Part shown: one piece after another, positions 3,839 through 5,879 of the stretch
Position numbering within the stretch: the first letter of the stretch is position 1
Layout of the letters: every line of letters starts with the position of its first letter
NCBI RefSeq assembly: GCF_962719845.1
Contig: NZ_CAUIYF010000029.1
Coordinates: 1 to 5,879, forward strand
Length of the DNA stretch: 5,879 bases
Reading direction: 5' to 3'
Origin: Neisseria uirgultaei
GTDB taxonomy: Bacteria; Pseudomonadota; Gammaproteobacteria; Burkholderiales; Neisseriaceae
Notes under the pieces: generated by a model
The model's input: only the letters and a program-made list of their open reading frames with translations
Told to the model about the DNA's origin: nothing
Databases searched by the model: none
Translations under genes and position numbers: made by a program

Positions 3839-5879
3839 TTAAAAACTGTAACGCAGGTTTGCCGTTAGGCTGCGCTCCGAACCGGGAATGTTAAAGGTGT
3901 TCGTGCCGCCGACGCGGGCGTAGTAATGGCGGTTGAAGATGTTGTCGGCGTTGATTTGCAGCTTCAGCTTGGGCGTGAAGCGGTATGCCGCCATCGCATC
4001 GAACGTGGCATAACCGCCTGCATGCATCCCTGCAGATGAAGTAATGCCGCTCATCGCGTTCACGCCGCCGCCGACGGTCAGCCCGGGCGTAACTTGGTAA
4101 GTCGTCCACAGGTTCGCACTGTGTTTGGGCATCAGCAGGAAGATGCCGTCGTCGCGCGAATTGGAGGCGGTTTTGATTTGGCTGTGCAGATAGCTGTAAC
4201 CTGCATGGATTTGCCATTTCGGTGTAACCGCGCCGCTGATTTCGGTCTCAACGCCTTCCATCACGCGCTCGCCCAATGCGGCATAACGGGTGTTGCGGTT
4301 GTTCGGGTTCAGCGGTGCGGCGGCGTTTTTGTCTTTCAGGCGGTAGAACGAAACCCGGGTATTGAGGCGGTCGTCCATGTGGCTGCCTTTGTAGCCGACT
4401 TCAAACTGGTTGCCTTGGCGCGGTTTGAGCAGCTTGCCATCGGCATCGAGGTTGGTTTGCGGCGTATAGAGCTGGGAGGCGGAAACGTACAGGCTGTTGC
4501 TGCCGTCTATATCGTAAACCGCGCCTGCGTAGCCGGTGAACTTGGTTTTGCTGGCTTTGTGCAACTCGTCGCCTTCGCCCGACTCGATTTTATAGTGTCC
4601 CAAACGTCCGCCGCCGATGAGCGACAGCCCGTCGGCAGGATGGAAGGTGGATTTGCCGTAAACGCCGAATTTATCAAGGTTTTCGGTGTCAAGGGTATGC
4701 TTGTAGCCGTGCGCGCCGGCACGGGCATTTTGTATCAAATTCACATAGGGAACGGAGCGGAAATCGCCCAAGGCGATATTGCTTGCAACAGTCGAACGCC
4801 CTTGTTCATTAGTGCTGCGGAAACGGTTGTAGTCCGCACCAATCACAAATTCGTTGGCAGTGTTGCCCAAGGCAAACGGCCGGCTGTAACTTGCGTCAAC
4901 CGCAAAGGCTTTTTGTTTGATGTCCGTACCCAAACCCGCCACGTTGGCTTGTCCGGTATTGTTGAGTTTGCTGCCCGCAAACGTGTAATTGGAATCGGCT
5001 TTCCGGTCGGAATAGCGCATACCGACTTTGCCGTAGCCGCCGTTGCCGAAGTAATGTTTCAAATCGGCGAACACGTCGTGGCTGTGCATTTTAAATTTGT
5101 TCCAATCCGCGCCGACAAATGCGTGTTGCGGCAGGGACGGCAATTTGCCGTCGGCATCGGCTGGCAGGCCGTTGTACGGCACGAGGTGGCGTTGCTGGTA
5201 AAGATAGCCCGCGCCCAAAACCGTATCGGGGTTGATGTCCCAATCCGCAGCCGCGTAGAAGGTTTCGTGGCGGTTGTTTTTCTCGGCGGGACGCGGAGAC
5301 GCGCCGACGGTCTGCGCCATCACGCGGCCGCGCACGCTGCCGTCTGAATTGAGGCTGCCCGATACATCGGCTTCGGCTTTATATTGTTTGTGCGTACCGA
5401 ATCCTGCCGCCATATGACCTTGGAACGCTTTGGTCGGGCGTTTGCGCACCAGATTCACGATGCCGCCCATCTCGCCGCTGCTGTCGAACAGTCCGCTCGG
5501 CCCGCGCATCACTTCCACGCGGTCGAAGGCAAACAGGTTGGGCAGCGTGCCGTTGATACTCTGCATCTGCGCAGGCAGGCCGTCGATGTTGTATTCGCTG
5601 TATTCGTAACCGCGCGCATAAACCGAAGAGCGTCCGTCGTCGTTGCTCAACACGCGCAGACCGGGCGTTTTGCGTGCCAGTTGGTCGAAGGTGTCAACAT
5701 TGCGGTCTTTGACCTGCTGGTTGGTGATGATGCTGACGGATTGCGGAATTTCGCGCAAAGAAGCGGGGATTTTTGTGCCGACGGTGGCGGCAAACGAGCT
5801 GTAATCGCCGTTTTTCTCGGTGGCAATCGCGTTGTACGAACGCTGACCTTTGATGTGGACGGTTTCCAAATCCGCCGTT
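3839..5879 (-). CDS. tdfF: TonB-dependent ferric siderophore receptor, probably TdfF (FetA2), 5'-truncated by the window edge
   Basis: An outer-membrane gated beta-barrel that imports a ferric siderophore using TonB-ExbB-ExbD energy. The frame is open to the window edge: the last bases read TADLETVHIKG, so the TTG at 5869 is an internal leucine codon and the true start with signal peptide (roughly 30 residues) lies outside. LETVHIKG fits a TonB box at the mature N-terminus. The plug domain spans about visible residues 35-150 (IPQSVSIITNQQVKDR, ARGYEYSEYNIDGLPAQ, DRVEVMRGPSGLFDSSGEMGG in two parts, VNLVRKRP). The rest, to about 679, alternates barrel strands and loops and ends in LRYSF, with the terminal Phe expected for Bam-dependent assembly. 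The plug motifs resemble the FpvA/FhuE/FoxA siderophore-receptor family, not the transferrin or haemoglobin receptors. Stop is TAA 3841-3839. The neighbouring esterase supports a siderophore substrate. The tdfF name rests on size, family and context as I remember them (about 55% sure); the class is near certain. Confidence 0.95.
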   Translation of the reverse strand, partial: TADLETVHIKGQRSYNAIATEKNGDYSSFAATVGTKIPASLREIPQSVSIITNQQVKDRNVDTFDQLARKTPGLRVLSNDDGRSSVYARGYEYSEYNIDGLPAQMQSINGTLPNLFAFDRVEVMRGPSGLFDSSGEMGGIVNLVRKRPTKAFQGHMAAGFGTHKQYKAEADVSGSLNSDGSVRGRVMAQTVGASPRPAEKNNRHETFYAAADWDINPDTVLGAGYLYQQRHLVPYNGLPADADGKLPSLPQHAFVGADWNKFKMHSHDVFADLKHYFGNGGYGKVGMRYSDRKADSNYTFAGSKLNNTGQANVAGLGTDIKQKAFAVDASYSRPFALGNTANEFVIGADYNRFRSTNEQGRSTVASNIALGDFRSVPYVNLIQNARAGAHGYKHTLDTENLDKFGVYGKSTFHPADGLSLIGGGRLGHYKIESGEGDELHKASKTKFTGYAGAVYDIDGSNSLYVSASQLYTPQTNLDADGKLLKPRQGNQFEVGYKGSHMDDRLNTRVSFYRLKDKNAAAPLNPNNRNTRYAALGERVMEGVETEISGAVTPKWQIHAGYSYLHSQIKTASNSRDDGIFLLMPKHSANLWTTYQVTPGLTVGGGVNAMSGITSSAGMHAGGYATFDAMAAYRFTPKLKLQINADNIFNRHYYARVGGTNTFNIPGSERSLTANLRYSF
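5337..5348 (+). repeat. DNA uptake sequence (10-mer core, CT prefix) inside the receptor gene
   Basis: CTGCCGTCTGAA holds the exact 10-base core at 5339-5348 and matches the 12-mer at 11 of 12. In the receptor frame its complement encodes NSDGS in an early barrel segment (SLNSDGSVRG). Confidence 0.9.

Noticed and set aside
4094..5347. A 417-codon open frame on the plus strand opposite the receptor gene
   Set aside because: It lies fully antisense to a clearly coding TonB receptor, its translation is valine- and alanine-rich with no family motif, and its openness follows from the codon bias of the receptor. It is a shadow frame.
5867..5869. TTG at 5869 as the start of the receptor gene
   Set aside because: The frame stays open to the window edge (TAD before LETVHIKG), and a receptor of this class needs a signal peptide before the TonB box.

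Overview
This window comes from a Neisseria chromosome, most likely a pathogenic species (N. meningitidis or N. gonorrhoeae). It carries many copies of the neisserial DNA uptake sequence (DUS; 10-mer GCCGTCTGAA, 12-mer ATGCCGTCTGAA), a full-length Correia repeat enclosed element (CREE), and proteins of beta-proteobacterial type. Species cannot be settled from the sequence alone.

Layout. Positions 1-2249 (+) hold the 3' two thirds of dnaE, the replicative DNA polymerase III alpha subunit; its start lies before the window. Positions 2250-2836 form a convergent intergenic region. It contains two DUS copies, a start-less open frame that may be a gene remnant (2316-2546), a strong rho-independent terminator (2555-2590) and a 155-bp CREE (2641-2795). 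Positions 2837-3652 (-) encode an alpha/beta-hydrolase of the esterase D / IroE-Fes type. A short gap with a GC-rich hairpin (3690-3728) and a DUS separates it from a TonB-dependent siderophore receptor at 3839-5879 (-), whose 5' end runs off the right edge.

How the genes work together. dnaE is a housekeeping gene that happens to end here. The two minus-strand genes look like one iron-acquisition module: the receptor imports a ferric siderophore across the outer membrane, and the esterase would hydrolyse an ester-linked siderophore so that iron is released. Pathogenic Neisseria are not known to make siderophores, so the likely substrate is a xenosiderophore from other bacteria. The receptor matches what I recall of the TdfF (FetA2) type, but the diagnostic neighbours (periplasmic binding protein, ABC transporter, AraC-type regulator) and the promoter with any Fur box are outside the window.

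Most unusual here: five DUS lie in about 760 bp (3074-3830), four of them inside the esterase coding sequence and arranged as two inverted pairs. The CREE also brings a plausible outward promoter pointing antisense toward the dnaE end. I see no clear evidence of a wholly new system.
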